Of a stretch of DNA of 5,809 bases, positions 1 through 5,809 are shown piece by piece. The stretch spans positions 1-5,809 of the forward strand of contig CAAGHV010000227.1 of NCBI GenBank assembly GCA_900769785.1, given 5' to 3'. This DNA comes from Bacteroidales bacterium. Lineage in GTDB: Bacteria > Bacteroidota > Bacteroidia > Bacteroidales > P3. How positions within the stretch are numbered: position 1 is the stretch's first letter; each line of letters begins with the position of its first letter. Made by a program: the position numbers and the translations under genes. The notes beneath the pieces are model-generated. The model had not been told where the DNA came from. It saw nothing but the letters and a program-made list of their open reading frames with translations, and ran no database searches.

Positions 1-126
1 CCAGGTTCAGGACGTGAATCTGCAATCCGTGCAATCAATACTTGTGGCATAGAAGTTATGGAAATTGTGGATATTACTCCACTTCCACACAATGGTTGTA
101 GACCTCCTAAACGTCGTAGAGTTTAG
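1..126 (+). CDS. rpsK: 30S ribosomal protein S11, 3' end (partial)
   Basis: This is the last 41 codons and the TAG stop of S11; the 5' part lies before the window. Frame 1 reads through the family's C-terminal region: a GRESAIRAIN helix segment, then DITPLPHNGCRPPKRRRV, the highly conserved basic end that contacts 16S rRNA in the 30S platform near the decoding site and the E-site mRNA path. A complete S11 is about 128-130 residues, so roughly two thirds are missing only because of the window edge. The reading frame is clean. It is followed after 41 nt by rpsD, the usual rpsM-rpsK-rpsD-rpoA-rplQ order of the alpha operon, so co-transcription is inferred. Confidence 0.96.
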   Translation, partial: PGSGRESAIRAINTCGIEVMEIVDITPLPHNGCRPPKRRRV

Positions 127-167
127 TAAGAATTAATTGAGTTTTTAATTTTATATCTTAATTTAAA

Positions 168-773
168 ATGGCAAGATATACTGGACCTAAAAGTAAAATA
201 GCAAGAAAATTTAGAGAACCCATATTTGGACCTGATAAATCTTATGAAAAAAAGAATTATCCTCCGGGAATGCATGGTCAAAATAGACGTAGAGCAAAGA
301 TTTCGGAGTATGGTGTTCAATTGCAAGAGAAACAAAAAGCAAAATATACATACGGTATTCTAGAAAAGCAATTTAGAAACTTATTCCATGAAGCGTCTCG
401 TAGAGGTGGTATTACTGGTGAAGTGTTGTTGCAATTGATAGAAGCACGTTTAGATAATGTTGTTTATCGTTTGGGTATAGCAAGAACACGTGCTCAAGCA
501 CGTCAATTAGTGTCTCATCGTCATATTGCAGTTAATGGTAATGTGGTTAATATTCCTTCTTACTCTTTGAAAGAGGGTGATATTGTTTCGGTAAGAGAAC
601 GCTCAAAATCGTTGGAAATTATTGTAGATTCATTAGCTAGTCATGCTACTCGTTATTCTTGGTTGGAATGGGATGAAGCTAACATGTCAGGAAAATTTTT
701 GAATTATCCTCAACGTGCTGATATTCCTGAAAATATCAAGGAACAATACATCGTTGAATTGTATTCTAAATAA
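168..773 (+). CDS. rpsD: 30S ribosomal protein S4
   Basis: S4 is a primary 16S rRNA-binding protein that nucleates assembly of the 30S body and lines the mRNA entry tunnel. The 201-residue product is the standard bacterial length (about 200-206). It begins MARYTGPKSK, carries the conserved YGVQLQEKQK segment at 48-57, and has the S4 RNA-binding domain at about 92-155, with EARLDNVVYRLGIARTRAQA (92-111) followed by RQLVSH and AVNG. It ends in the invariant IVELYSK. The N-terminal region has no cysteines, so this is the zinc-free form. The ATG at 168 gives the conserved MARY start. No Shine-Dalgarno sequence precedes it, only A/T-rich DNA, as is usual in Bacteroidota. In enterobacteria S4 autoregulates this operon from the rpsM leader; nothing in this window tests that. 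It is 61 nt ahead of rpoA. Confidence 0.98.
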   Translation: MARYTGPKSKIARKFREPIFGPDKSYEKKNYPPGMHGQNRRRAKISEYGVQLQEKQKAKYTYGILEKQFRNLFHEASRRGGITGEVLLQLIEARLDNVVYRLGIARTRAQARQLVSHRHIAVNGNVVNIPSYSLKEGDIVSVRERSKSLEIIVDSLASHATRYSWLEWDEANMSGKFLNYPQRADIPENIKEQYIVELYSK

Positions 774-820
774 TAGTTTTTAGAATCAGCGAGTGGAATC
801 AAATTAAATAAGAAACAACG

Positions 821-828
821 AGAAAGGA
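821..828 (+). promoter_or_regulatory. Shine-Dalgarno-like site before rpoA
   Basis: AGAAAGGA ends 6 nt before the rpoA ATG, a good position for pairing with the 16S rRNA 3' end. The starts of rpsD, eno and mnmA have no such purine-rich element at this spacing. Bacteroidota generally make little use of Shine-Dalgarno pairing, so functional importance is uncertain and an A-rich unstructured leader may be what matters. Confidence 0.35.
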
Positions 829-834
829 TAAAAA

Positions 835-1827
835 ATGGCAATATTAGCTTTTCAAAAACCTGAAAAGGTTATCATGTTAGAATCGGATGACTTTCGTGGA
901 AAATTCGAATTTCGCCCATTAGAATCAGGATATGGTGTAACGATAGGTAATGCTTTGAGACGTATTCTTTTGAATTCGTTAGAAGGTTTTGCTATAACAT
1001 CTGCATGTATAGAAGGTATCGAACATGAGTTTGATACTATGGAAGGTGTTGTAGAAGATATGACCGATATTATATTGAATTTGAAACAAATACGTTTTCG
1101 TCAACAGATAGAAGGCAATGACTTCGAAAAAGTATCTTGCACTATAACTGGTAAAGATGTTGTTACTGCTGGCGATTTGAATAATTTTCTAAGCGGATTC
1201 CAAGTATTGAATCCTGAAGTAGAGATTTGTCACATGAATCCTTCAGTAACCATTAATGCTGAATTCACTATCGAAAAAGGTCGTGGTTATATACCTGCTG
1301 AAGAAAACAAGAAGAGTTCGGATAAAATAGGCGTAATTGCTATTGATTCGATTCATACTCCAATAAAGAATGTTCAATACGAAATAGAGAATTATCGTGT
1401 AGAACAAAAAACGGACTATGAAAAATTGATTTTCGATATTCAAACAGATGGTTCTATTCATCCAAAAGAAGCATTGAAGGAAGCTGCAACTATATTGATA
1501 CAGCATTTTATGCTATTTTCTGATGAAAAGATTTCTTTGGAAACTCCTGCAACTCAGATGAATGAAGAATTTGACGAAGGTACATTGCACATTCGTCAGT
1601 TGTTGAAAACTAAGTTGACAGATATGGATTTGTCTGTGAGAGCATTGAATTGTTTGAAAGCAGCAGAAGTTGAAACTTTGGGTGAATTGGTTGCGTTTAA
1701 TAAAGCTGATTTGTTGAAGTTTAGAAACTTCGGTAAAAAATCGTTGGCCGAACTAGAAAATCTAGTTGCATCTAAGAATTTAGATTTCGGAATGAATATA
1801 GCAAAGTATAAATTAGATAAAGAATAA
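835..1827 (+). CDS. rpoA: DNA-directed RNA polymerase subunit alpha
   Basis: Alpha forms the dimer on which beta and beta' assemble, and its C-terminal domain binds UP-element DNA and activators. The 330-residue product is the normal length. The N-terminal domain (about 1-235) shows the dimerisation and assembly motif GYGVTIGNALRRILLNSLEG at 32-51, where R42/R43 correspond to the conserved pair around E. coli R45. An acidic linker (about 236-250) leads to the C-terminal domain (about 251-325). That domain contains DLSVRALNCLKAAE; R269 and N272 match the E. coli DNA-binding residues R265 and N268. It also has the helix-hairpin-helix segment FRNFGKKSLAELENL at 296-310. No truncation or missing key residue is seen. 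The gene is followed after 4 nt by rplQ, which implies tight translational coupling. The ATG at 835 is preceded by an AAGGA sequence. Confidence 0.98.
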   Translation: MAILAFQKPEKVIMLESDDFRGKFEFRPLESGYGVTIGNALRRILLNSLEGFAITSACIEGIEHEFDTMEGVVEDMTDIILNLKQIRFRQQIEGNDFEKVSCTITGKDVVTAGDLNNFLSGFQVLNPEVEICHMNPSVTINAEFTIEKGRGYIPAEENKKSSDKIGVIAIDSIHTPIKNVQYEIENYRVEQKTDYEKLIFDIQTDGSIHPKEALKEAATILIQHFMLFSDEKISLETPATQMNEEFDEGTLHIRQLLKTKLTDMDLSVRALNCLKAAEVETLGELVAFNKADLLKFRNFGKKSLAELENLVASKNLDFGMNIAKYKLDKE

Positions 1828-1831
1828 ACAC

Positions 1832-2320
1832 ATGAGACACGGTTGTAAAGTAAATAAATTATCAAGAACTCATGCACACAGAGTTGCTATGCTGTCGAAT
1901 ATGGCAACTTCGTTGATATTGCATAAAAGAGTTGAAACAACTTTGGCCAAAGCCAAAGCACTTAGAGTTTATGTTGAGCCTCTAATAAACCGTTCTAAAG
2001 AGGACTCGACTCATTCTCGTCGTGTAGTAGTTAGTTATTTGCAAAATAAAGAAGCTGTTACTGAACTTTTCAGAGAAATATCTCAAAAGGTTGCTAATCG
2101 TCCTGGTGGTTATACCCGTATCCTTAAGACTGGTATCCGTCATGGTGATAATGCAGAAATGGCTATCATTGAACTTGTTGATTACAACGAAAATATGTTG
2201 AAAGAAACAAAATCTGCAAAAGCTAAAACAACTCGTAGAAGTCGCTCGAAGAAAGCTGCAGATGCTACTGTTGCTAACACAGAAGTTGCTCCTGCTGCTG
2301 AAGAAGCTAAGGCAGAATAA
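1832..2320 (+). CDS. rplQ: 50S ribosomal protein L17
   Basis: L17 is a large-subunit protein near the peptide exit tunnel. The conserved core covers about 1-120: the start MRHGCKVNKLSRTHAHRVAM, then LSNMATSLILHKRVETTLAK with its AKALR helix, the SKEDSTHSRRVV segment, and RPGGYTRILKTGIRHGDNAE followed by a beta strand ending IELVDYNE. The protein is 162 residues against about 127 in E. coli. The extra 40 residues are a low-complexity tail, first Lys/Arg-rich (KTTRRSRSKK at 132-141), then Ala/Glu-rich, as is typical of Bacteroidota L17. The tail is probably disordered and may contact rRNA through its basic half (inference). The ATG lies 4 nt after the rpoA stop. It is the last gene of the operon and is followed by a terminator 15 nt beyond its stop. 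Confidence 0.97.
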   Translation: MRHGCKVNKLSRTHAHRVAMLSNMATSLILHKRVETTLAKAKALRVYVEPLINRSKEDSTHSRRVVVSYLQNKEAVTELFREISQKVANRPGGYTRILKTGIRHGDNAEMAIIELVDYNENMLKETKSAKAKTTRRSRSKKAADATVANTEVAPAAEEAKAE

Positions 2321-2334
2321 TGAAATAAAGATAT

Positions 2335-2369
2335 CAAAAAAAGCTGTCTTATTAAGATGGCTTTTTTTG
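2335..2369 (+). terminator. Intrinsic terminator of the alpha operon
   Basis: A hairpin with arm AAGCTGTCTT (2341-2350), a three-base loop ATT, and arm AAGATGGCTT (2354-2363) pairs over 10 bp with two G-U wobbles. An adjoining A5/T5 block plus a C-G pair extends it to about 16 bp. The T7 run at 2362-2368 supplies the U-tract. The flanking A-tract means it could also work on the other strand, but no minus-strand gene needs it. It separates rplQ from eno. Confidence 0.85.
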
Positions 2370-2402
2370 TGTTTTGATGTTTAATTTATAAATGTAAGAG
2401 TT

Positions 2403-3692
2403 ATGTCACAGATAATTGGAATAAAAGGAAGACAAATATTAGATTCTAGAGGTAATCCTACTGTTGAAGTAGATGTTTATACCGAAAGTGGTGCCTTTGG
2501 TCGTGCTGCTGTTCCATCAGGAGCTTCTACAGGTATTCACGAGGCGTGTGAACTTCGTGATGGCGACAAATCGGTATTTATGGGTAAGGGCGTATTGAAA
2601 GCTGTTCAAAGCGTAAATACTGTATTGAATGAAGAACTTAGAGGTATGTACGTTACTGAGCAAAAAGCTATTGATACTCGTATGATTGAAATAGATGGTA
2701 CTCCAAACAAAAGTAAATTGGGTGCTAATGCTATTTTGGGTGTGTCGTTGGCTTGTGCCAAAGCTGCTGCTATGGAAACCAATCAAGAACTTTATCGCTA
2801 CATAGGTGGTACTGGTGCTTGCACTTTGCCTATTCCTATGATGAATATCCTTAATGGTGGTAGTCATGCTGATAACTCTATCGATTTTCAAGAGTTTATG
2901 ATTATGCCTGTAGGTGCTTCTTGCTTCTCTGACGCTTTGCGTATGGGTGCCGAAGTATTCCATAATTTGCGTAATGTATTGAAATCTAAGGGTATGTCAA
3001 CTAATGTTGGTGATGAAGGTGGTTTTGCCCCTAACTTAGGTTCGAACGAAGAGGCTATCGAAGTTGTATTGCAAGCTATTGAAAAAGCAGGTTACAAGCC
3101 AGGTGCAGATATTTGCATTGCCCTTGACCCTGCTTCATCGGAATACTACATTCCTGAAGAAAATAAATATCACTTCAAAAAATCGTCAGGTGAAAAACTT
3201 ACTCCTGCCGAAATGGTTAACTTCTGGAAAGAATGGGTTAATAAATATCCTATCATCTCGATAGAAGATGGTATGGCTGAAGATGATTGGGACGGATGGA
3301 AATCGTTGACCGATACTATTGGCGACCGTTGTCAACTAGTAGGTGATGACTTGTTTGTTACTAACGTAAAACGTCTTCAAATGGGTATTGACCGCAAAGT
3401 TGCTAACTCTATCCTTATCAAAGTAAATCAAATAGGTACTTTGACTGAGACTATCGATGCTATCAATCTTGCATATCGCAATGGTTATACTGCTATAAGC
3501 AGTCACCGTTCGGGCGAAACCGAAGATACTACTATTGCTGACCTTGCAGTAGCTATGAATACTGGCTTGATTAAGACTGGTAGCGCTTCGCGTACCGATA
3601 GAATATGCAAATACAATCAGTTGATGCGTATTGAAGAAATGCTTGGAGATCAAGCTATATATTTGGGTAGAAAATTCAAATATGCTAGATAA
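2403..3692 (+). CDS. eno: Enolase (phosphopyruvate hydratase)
   Basis: Enolase interconverts 2-phosphoglycerate and phosphoenolpyruvate in glycolysis and gluconeogenesis in the cytoplasm. The 429 residues match the family length. The N-terminal domain has the RQILDSRGNPTVEVDV strand region (10-25) and the catalytic loop PSGASTGIHEA (38-48). The TIM-barrel domain contains GDEGGFAPN (203-211). Expected active-site residues are all present: general acid/base E205 and K340 (in the signature ILIKVNQIGTLTET), metal ligands D242, E288 and D315, and the H368-R369-S370 substrate loop in SSHRSGETED. These correspond to E. coli E209, K342, D246, E290, D317 and R371-S372. The start is an ATG with no clear Shine-Dalgarno sequence. 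It lies 33 nt after the operon terminator, so its promoter should sit in that gap or within the hairpin; no match to the Bacteroidota TAnnTTTG box was convincing. It has its own terminator downstream. Confidence 0.99.
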   Translation: MSQIIGIKGRQILDSRGNPTVEVDVYTESGAFGRAAVPSGASTGIHEACELRDGDKSVFMGKGVLKAVQSVNTVLNEELRGMYVTEQKAIDTRMIEIDGTPNKSKLGANAILGVSLACAKAAAMETNQELYRYIGGTGACTLPIPMMNILNGGSHADNSIDFQEFMIMPVGASCFSDALRMGAEVFHNLRNVLKSKGMSTNVGDEGGFAPNLGSNEEAIEVVLQAIEKAGYKPGADICIALDPASSEYYIPEENKYHFKKSSGEKLTPAEMVNFWKEWVNKYPIISIEDGMAEDDWDGWKSLTDTIGDRCQLVGDDLFVTNVKRLQMGIDRKVANSILIKVNQIGTLTETIDAINLAYRNGYTAISSHRSGETEDTTIADLAVAMNTGLIKTGSASRTDRICKYNQLMRIEEMLGDQAIYLGRKFKYAR

Positions 3693-3735
3693 GATAATTT
3701 TGATTTGGAATAGAAGATAATTTTTTTTTGACATG

Positions 3736-3772
3736 AAAGGGGTTTCAACCTATTATGGGGGAACCCCTTTTT
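3736..3772 (+). terminator. Intrinsic terminator after eno
   Basis: Perfect 9-bp arms AAAGGGGTT (3736-3744) and AACCCCTTT (3762-3770) are extended by a T-G and a C-G pair to 11 bp around a 13-nt loop. The right arm runs into T5 (3768-3772). The G+C core and T-tract are classic for rho-independent termination on the plus strand. It lies 43 nt after the eno stop and only 18 nt before the mnmA start codon. Confidence 0.88.
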
Positions 3773-3790
3773 AACTAAATCGTTTGCGTA

Positions 3791-4852
3791 ATGAATATAG
3801 CTGCATTGGTATCGGGAGGTGTAGATAGTTCGGTGGTGGTTCATAACCTTAAGGAGATGGGTTACGACCCTACCATTTTTTATATAAGAATAGGTATGGA
3901 AGACGAAGATGGGTATATTGATTGTCCGTCGGAAGAGGATATTGAGATAACTACTTATATTGCCAAAAAATATGGTTGCAGATTTGAGATAGTATCGCTA
4001 CATGAGGAGTATTGGGAAAATGTGGTGAGTTATACTATCGAGAGTGTTCGTCGTGGACTTACTCCCAACCCCGATATGATGTGCAACAAGCTGATAAAGT
4101 TTGGTGCTTTTGAACAAAAGTGGGGCAAAGATTTCGACAAAATTGCCACAGGACATTATGCCACTACTACTGATGTAGATGGTACGGTGTTTCTTTCTAC
4201 TGCCAAAGACCATGTGAAGGATCAAACCTATTTTCTTGGGCAGATTAACTATATGCAGGTATCTAAATTGATGTTCCCTATAGGTCATATGCTTAAGAGC
4301 GAGGTGCGTAAGGTGGCTGCTGAGGCAGGACTACCAAGTGCCGAACGCAAAGATAGTCAAGGTATATGTTTCTTGGGAAAAATTCATTACAACGACTTTA
4401 TCAAACGCTATCTTGGCGAGCGTGAGGGTAAGATAGTGGAGTTTGAAACAGGCAAGATATTGGGTACCCACAAAGGGTATTGGTTCCACACAATAGGCCA
4501 GCGCAAAGGATTGGGATTGGGTGAAGGTCCCTGGTTTGTGATTAAGAAGGATATTAATGATAATGTGCTATACGTATCACGTGGATATGATACCCAAAGC
4601 CAGTATGGTAACGTGGTTGACCTTGCTGGATTTCAGTATATTTCAAAAGATATTTGGGGTAATTTTGACGAGTTGGATGTTAAATTTAAAATACGTCATA
4701 CTCCGCAGTTTACGCAGGGTAAACTTACCCGTATTGGAGATGTGTTCCATATCCAATCGGAAGATAAGATACAGGGTATAGCATCGGGTCAGTTTGGTGT
4801 TATTTACGACAATGATGCCAAGCTATGTGTGGGTAGTGGTGTGATTATATAA
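3791..4852 (+). CDS. mnmA: tRNA 2-thiouridine(34) synthase MnmA
   Basis: MnmA adenylates and then thiolates U34 of the glutamate, lysine and glutamine tRNAs, using sulfur passed from a cysteine desulfurase relay. The 353 residues match the family length. The ATP-binding PP-loop SGGVDSS is at 8-14. The first catalytic cysteine is C98 in TPNPDMMCNK, and the second, which carries the persulfide, is C193 in SQGICFLG. Also seen are TGHYA (120-124), KDQTYFLGQ (143-151) and GYWFHTIGQRKGLGLGEG (229-246), then the C-terminal beta-barrel region ending near ASGQFGV (331-337). The ATG at 3791 is the only sensible start, because an in-frame TAA lies 15 nt upstream, and no Shine-Dalgarno site is present. 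Bacteroidota often carry more than one mnmA paralogue; which one this is cannot be told here. The nearby broken HU-like gene faces it. Confidence 0.97.
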   Translation: MNIAALVSGGVDSSVVVHNLKEMGYDPTIFYIRIGMEDEDGYIDCPSEEDIEITTYIAKKYGCRFEIVSLHEEYWENVVSYTIESVRRGLTPNPDMMCNKLIKFGAFEQKWGKDFDKIATGHYATTTDVDGTVFLSTAKDHVKDQTYFLGQINYMQVSKLMFPIGHMLKSEVRKVAAEAGLPSAERKDSQGICFLGKIHYNDFIKRYLGEREGKIVEFETGKILGTHKGYWFHTIGQRKGLGLGEGPWFVIKKDINDNVLYVSRGYDTQSQYGNVVDLAGFQYISKDIWGNFDELDVKFKIRHTPQFTQGKLTRIGDVFHIQSEDKIQGIASGQFGVIYDNDAKLCVGSGVII

Positions 4853-4904
4853 GGCGTTACCCCCGCATAGTTGTATCGCATACCGCTGTTGTATGGATAA
4901 ATAA

Positions 4905-4927
4905 TAAAAAAGGCAATATTTGCCTCC
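4905..4927 (-). terminator. Intrinsic terminator for the minus-strand HU-like gene
   Basis: Arms AGGCAA (4911-4916) and TTGCCT (4920-4925) form a perfect 6-bp stem with a TAT loop, extended by two G-U pairs on the minus strand. The A-tract at 4906-4911 on the plus strand becomes a U-tract after the hairpin when read on the minus strand. On the plus strand no T-run follows, so it does not look like an mnmA terminator. It lies 22 nt past the TGA that ends the broken minus-strand gene, the expected place for that gene's terminator. Confidence 0.65.
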
Positions 4928-4949
4928 AGATAATAAACCTTCCAGGTCG

Positions 4950-5464
4950 TCACCGACGCCAGTGGTCTTGCCACTTTTGTACCTTGGTTAGGCTCCTTGT
5001 CATATTATCGGGCTTGGTAGTGGTGCTATCGTCTGCTTGTGTTACTTTTTCATATACCTTGTTGGATGCTGTAAGGTCCAAGTAACGATATACGCCATCA
5101 AGTTCAAGATTTACATTTTCAATCTTTTCCCCCAGTGTGGTGGAAGAACAGAAGTTGAGTTTCAGACTTTGGAACAGCCCCATATCTGCTGTTTTTAAGG
5201 TGGGTGTCCGCAATTTGCGGAGAATGTTTCAAAACCTTACAATTGAATTCTGTGACCGTTCAATAAATAGTTCTCTATTGCTTCAGTTATACCGACCAAG
5301 GCGATACATGCATAGGTTTTGGGCACATAACTATTGGTGACTACACTATTCATTATATCATCAGTACTTTCAATTGTAGGACGGTAATACGTACCCACTT
5401 TTCACTTCACCTGATTCAGGTAATTTATATTTTTCTCTTGTGAGCGTAAAATTAATTTATACAT
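4950..5464 (-). pseudogene. Degraded HU/IHF-like DNA-binding protein gene
   Basis: No single frame is open, but pieces of consecutive minus-strand frames join into one protein of about 170 residues. From the ATG at 5464-5462 the order is: INFTLTREKYKLPESGEVK (5456-5400); GTYYRPTIEST, then SYVPKTYACIALVGITEAIE and NYLLNGHRIQL (5395-5240); after an in-frame TAA (5239-5237), GFETFSANCGHP; then in another frame LKTADMG, SLKLNFCSSTTLGEKIENVN and LDGVYRYLDLTASNKVYEKV, ending in a Thr/Asp tail (TQADDSTTTKPDN). The helix, then GHRIQL-x-GF-x-TF, then the LKLNF strand follow the core of HU-fold proteins. The leading YYRP segment and acidic tail resemble the Bacteroidota HU-related 'HU-HIG' group, nucleoid-type DNA binders. 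Probable lesions are a lost A near 5456-5458, an extra A in the run at 5399-5402, the TAA, a GGA-to-GAA change (Gly to Glu) in the GFGTF motif, and a frameshift near 5199-5203. The family assignment is from pattern memory. Confidence 0.72.
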
Positions 5465-5809
5465 TGTTTTTAAGTTTTTATTTGGATATTATTATTGAGA
5501 CTACAAGACAGCGAGACAATAATTAATGGCTTTGCCTCTACAACCTTACTACCATTATATTTTTATTGTTTGAAAAGTAAATGTAACGAGGTGGATATTG
5601 CTTATGGTGGGATATATATAATGTATTATACTTATATTATAGCGACCTATATTTATATTATACATTATTACGTGTATTGTATAATTATGCTACAATATAT
5701 ATTCATATACCCGTTGGTTGAATTAATTTCCAAAATAATTTGCATGAACATATAATTTCAGGCAATTTCTAAAAATTACTTTGCAAGTGATTTGTGGAAG
5801 ATTGACTTC
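5465..5809. other. AT-rich intergenic stretch without a recognisable gene
   Basis: This 345-nt stretch lies upstream of the minus-strand HU-like remnant. A plus-strand frame is open over about 5495-5755 without a good start. It would give a Tyr/Ile-rich low-complexity peptide, which is expected from runs of TAT and ATA in such DNA, so I do not call it a gene. On the minus strand an open end at about 5725-5809 enters from outside the window but shows no recognisable motif. The promoter of the broken gene should have been in its first part; no TAnnTTTG box was found there. The central part holds imperfect inverted repeats, listed separately. Confidence 0.6.
5619..5667. repeat. Imperfect AT-rich inverted repeat
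   Basis: The left arm at 5619-5642 begins TAATGTAT and ends TATAG. The right arm at 5647-5667 is its approximate reverse complement (starts CTATA, ends ATACATTA), with a short CGAC loop and a few gaps. A second small perfect dyad follows: TATTGTA (5675-5681) and TACAATA (5691-5697). The base composition is so biased that such pairing may arise by chance. No T-tract, target-site duplication or linked gene gives it a role. Confidence 0.35.

Noticed and set aside
2517..2963. Minus-strand open frame of 148 codons inside eno
   Set aside because: It is a shadow of enolase, which is complete with all active-site residues. The antisense peptide is Ser/Thr/His-rich with no family resemblance.
3695..3702. 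TAATTTTG, an exact match to TAnnTTTG just after the eno stop, considered as the mnmA promoter
   Set aside because: No TTTG element lies at the required distance upstream. A transcript from here would run straight into the 3736-3772 terminator before reaching mnmA.
4879..4895. CATAC/GTATG dyad after mnmA, considered as an mnmA terminator
   Set aside because: The stem has only 5 bp with a 7-nt loop and is followed by A-rich rather than T-rich sequence on the plus strand.
5137..5340. Plus-strand open frame of 67 codons
   Set aside because: It is antisense to the HU-like remnant, whose fragments on the minus strand show a recognisable conserved pattern. The plus-strand product shows no motif and starts without context.
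5495..5755. Plus-strand open frame giving a Tyr/Ile-rich peptide that looks membrane-like
   Set aside because: It relies on a non-ATG start and its composition simply reflects TAT/ATA-rich DNA. There is no ribosome-binding context, promoter or recognisable domain.
5776..5783. TTACTTTG, close to the Bacteroidota -7 promoter box, near the window's right end
   Set aside because: It lacks the exact TAnnTTTG spacing, no TTTG -33 element lies 19-21 nt upstream, and the gene it would serve is outside the window.

Overview
The window is an AT-rich bacterial chromosome segment from a member of the Bacteroidota, most likely order Bacteroidales. Three things point there: the close match of the S4, L17, alpha-subunit and MnmA sequences to Bacteroidota forms as I remember them, the general lack of Shine-Dalgarno sequences before the genes, and a degraded HU-like gene of a type abundant in Bacteroidales. 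No database search was possible, so the genus is left open.

Positions 1-2369 hold the distal half of the 'alpha' ribosomal operon, all on the plus strand: the 3' end of rpsK (S11), then rpsD (S4), rpoA (RNA polymerase alpha) and rplQ (L17), closed by an intrinsic terminator at 2335-2369. These genes build the small and large ribosomal subunits and the scaffold of RNA polymerase, and they are spaced as one transcript. Positions 2403-3692 encode enolase (eno), also followed by a strong terminator (3736-3772). Positions 3791-4852 encode the tRNA 2-thiouridylase MnmA, whose start lies only 18 nt after the eno terminator. All complete genes keep their expected length and catalytic residues.

From 4853 to the end (about 950 nt) there is no intact gene. 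Positions 4950-5464, on the minus strand and convergent with mnmA, hold a broken gene. Read across frames, it reconstructs an HU/IHF-like DNA-binding protein of the Bacteroidota type (HU domain followed by an acidic Thr/Asp tail). It carries an in-frame stop and at least three probable frameshifts. Its own minus-strand terminator hairpin survives at 4905-4927. Positions 5465-5809 are very AT-rich, with imperfect inverted repeats and no credible gene.

I see no CRISPR array, tRNA, insertion sequence or obviously new system. The most interesting item is the decayed HU-like gene. Next is the very short eno terminator-to-mnmA gap.
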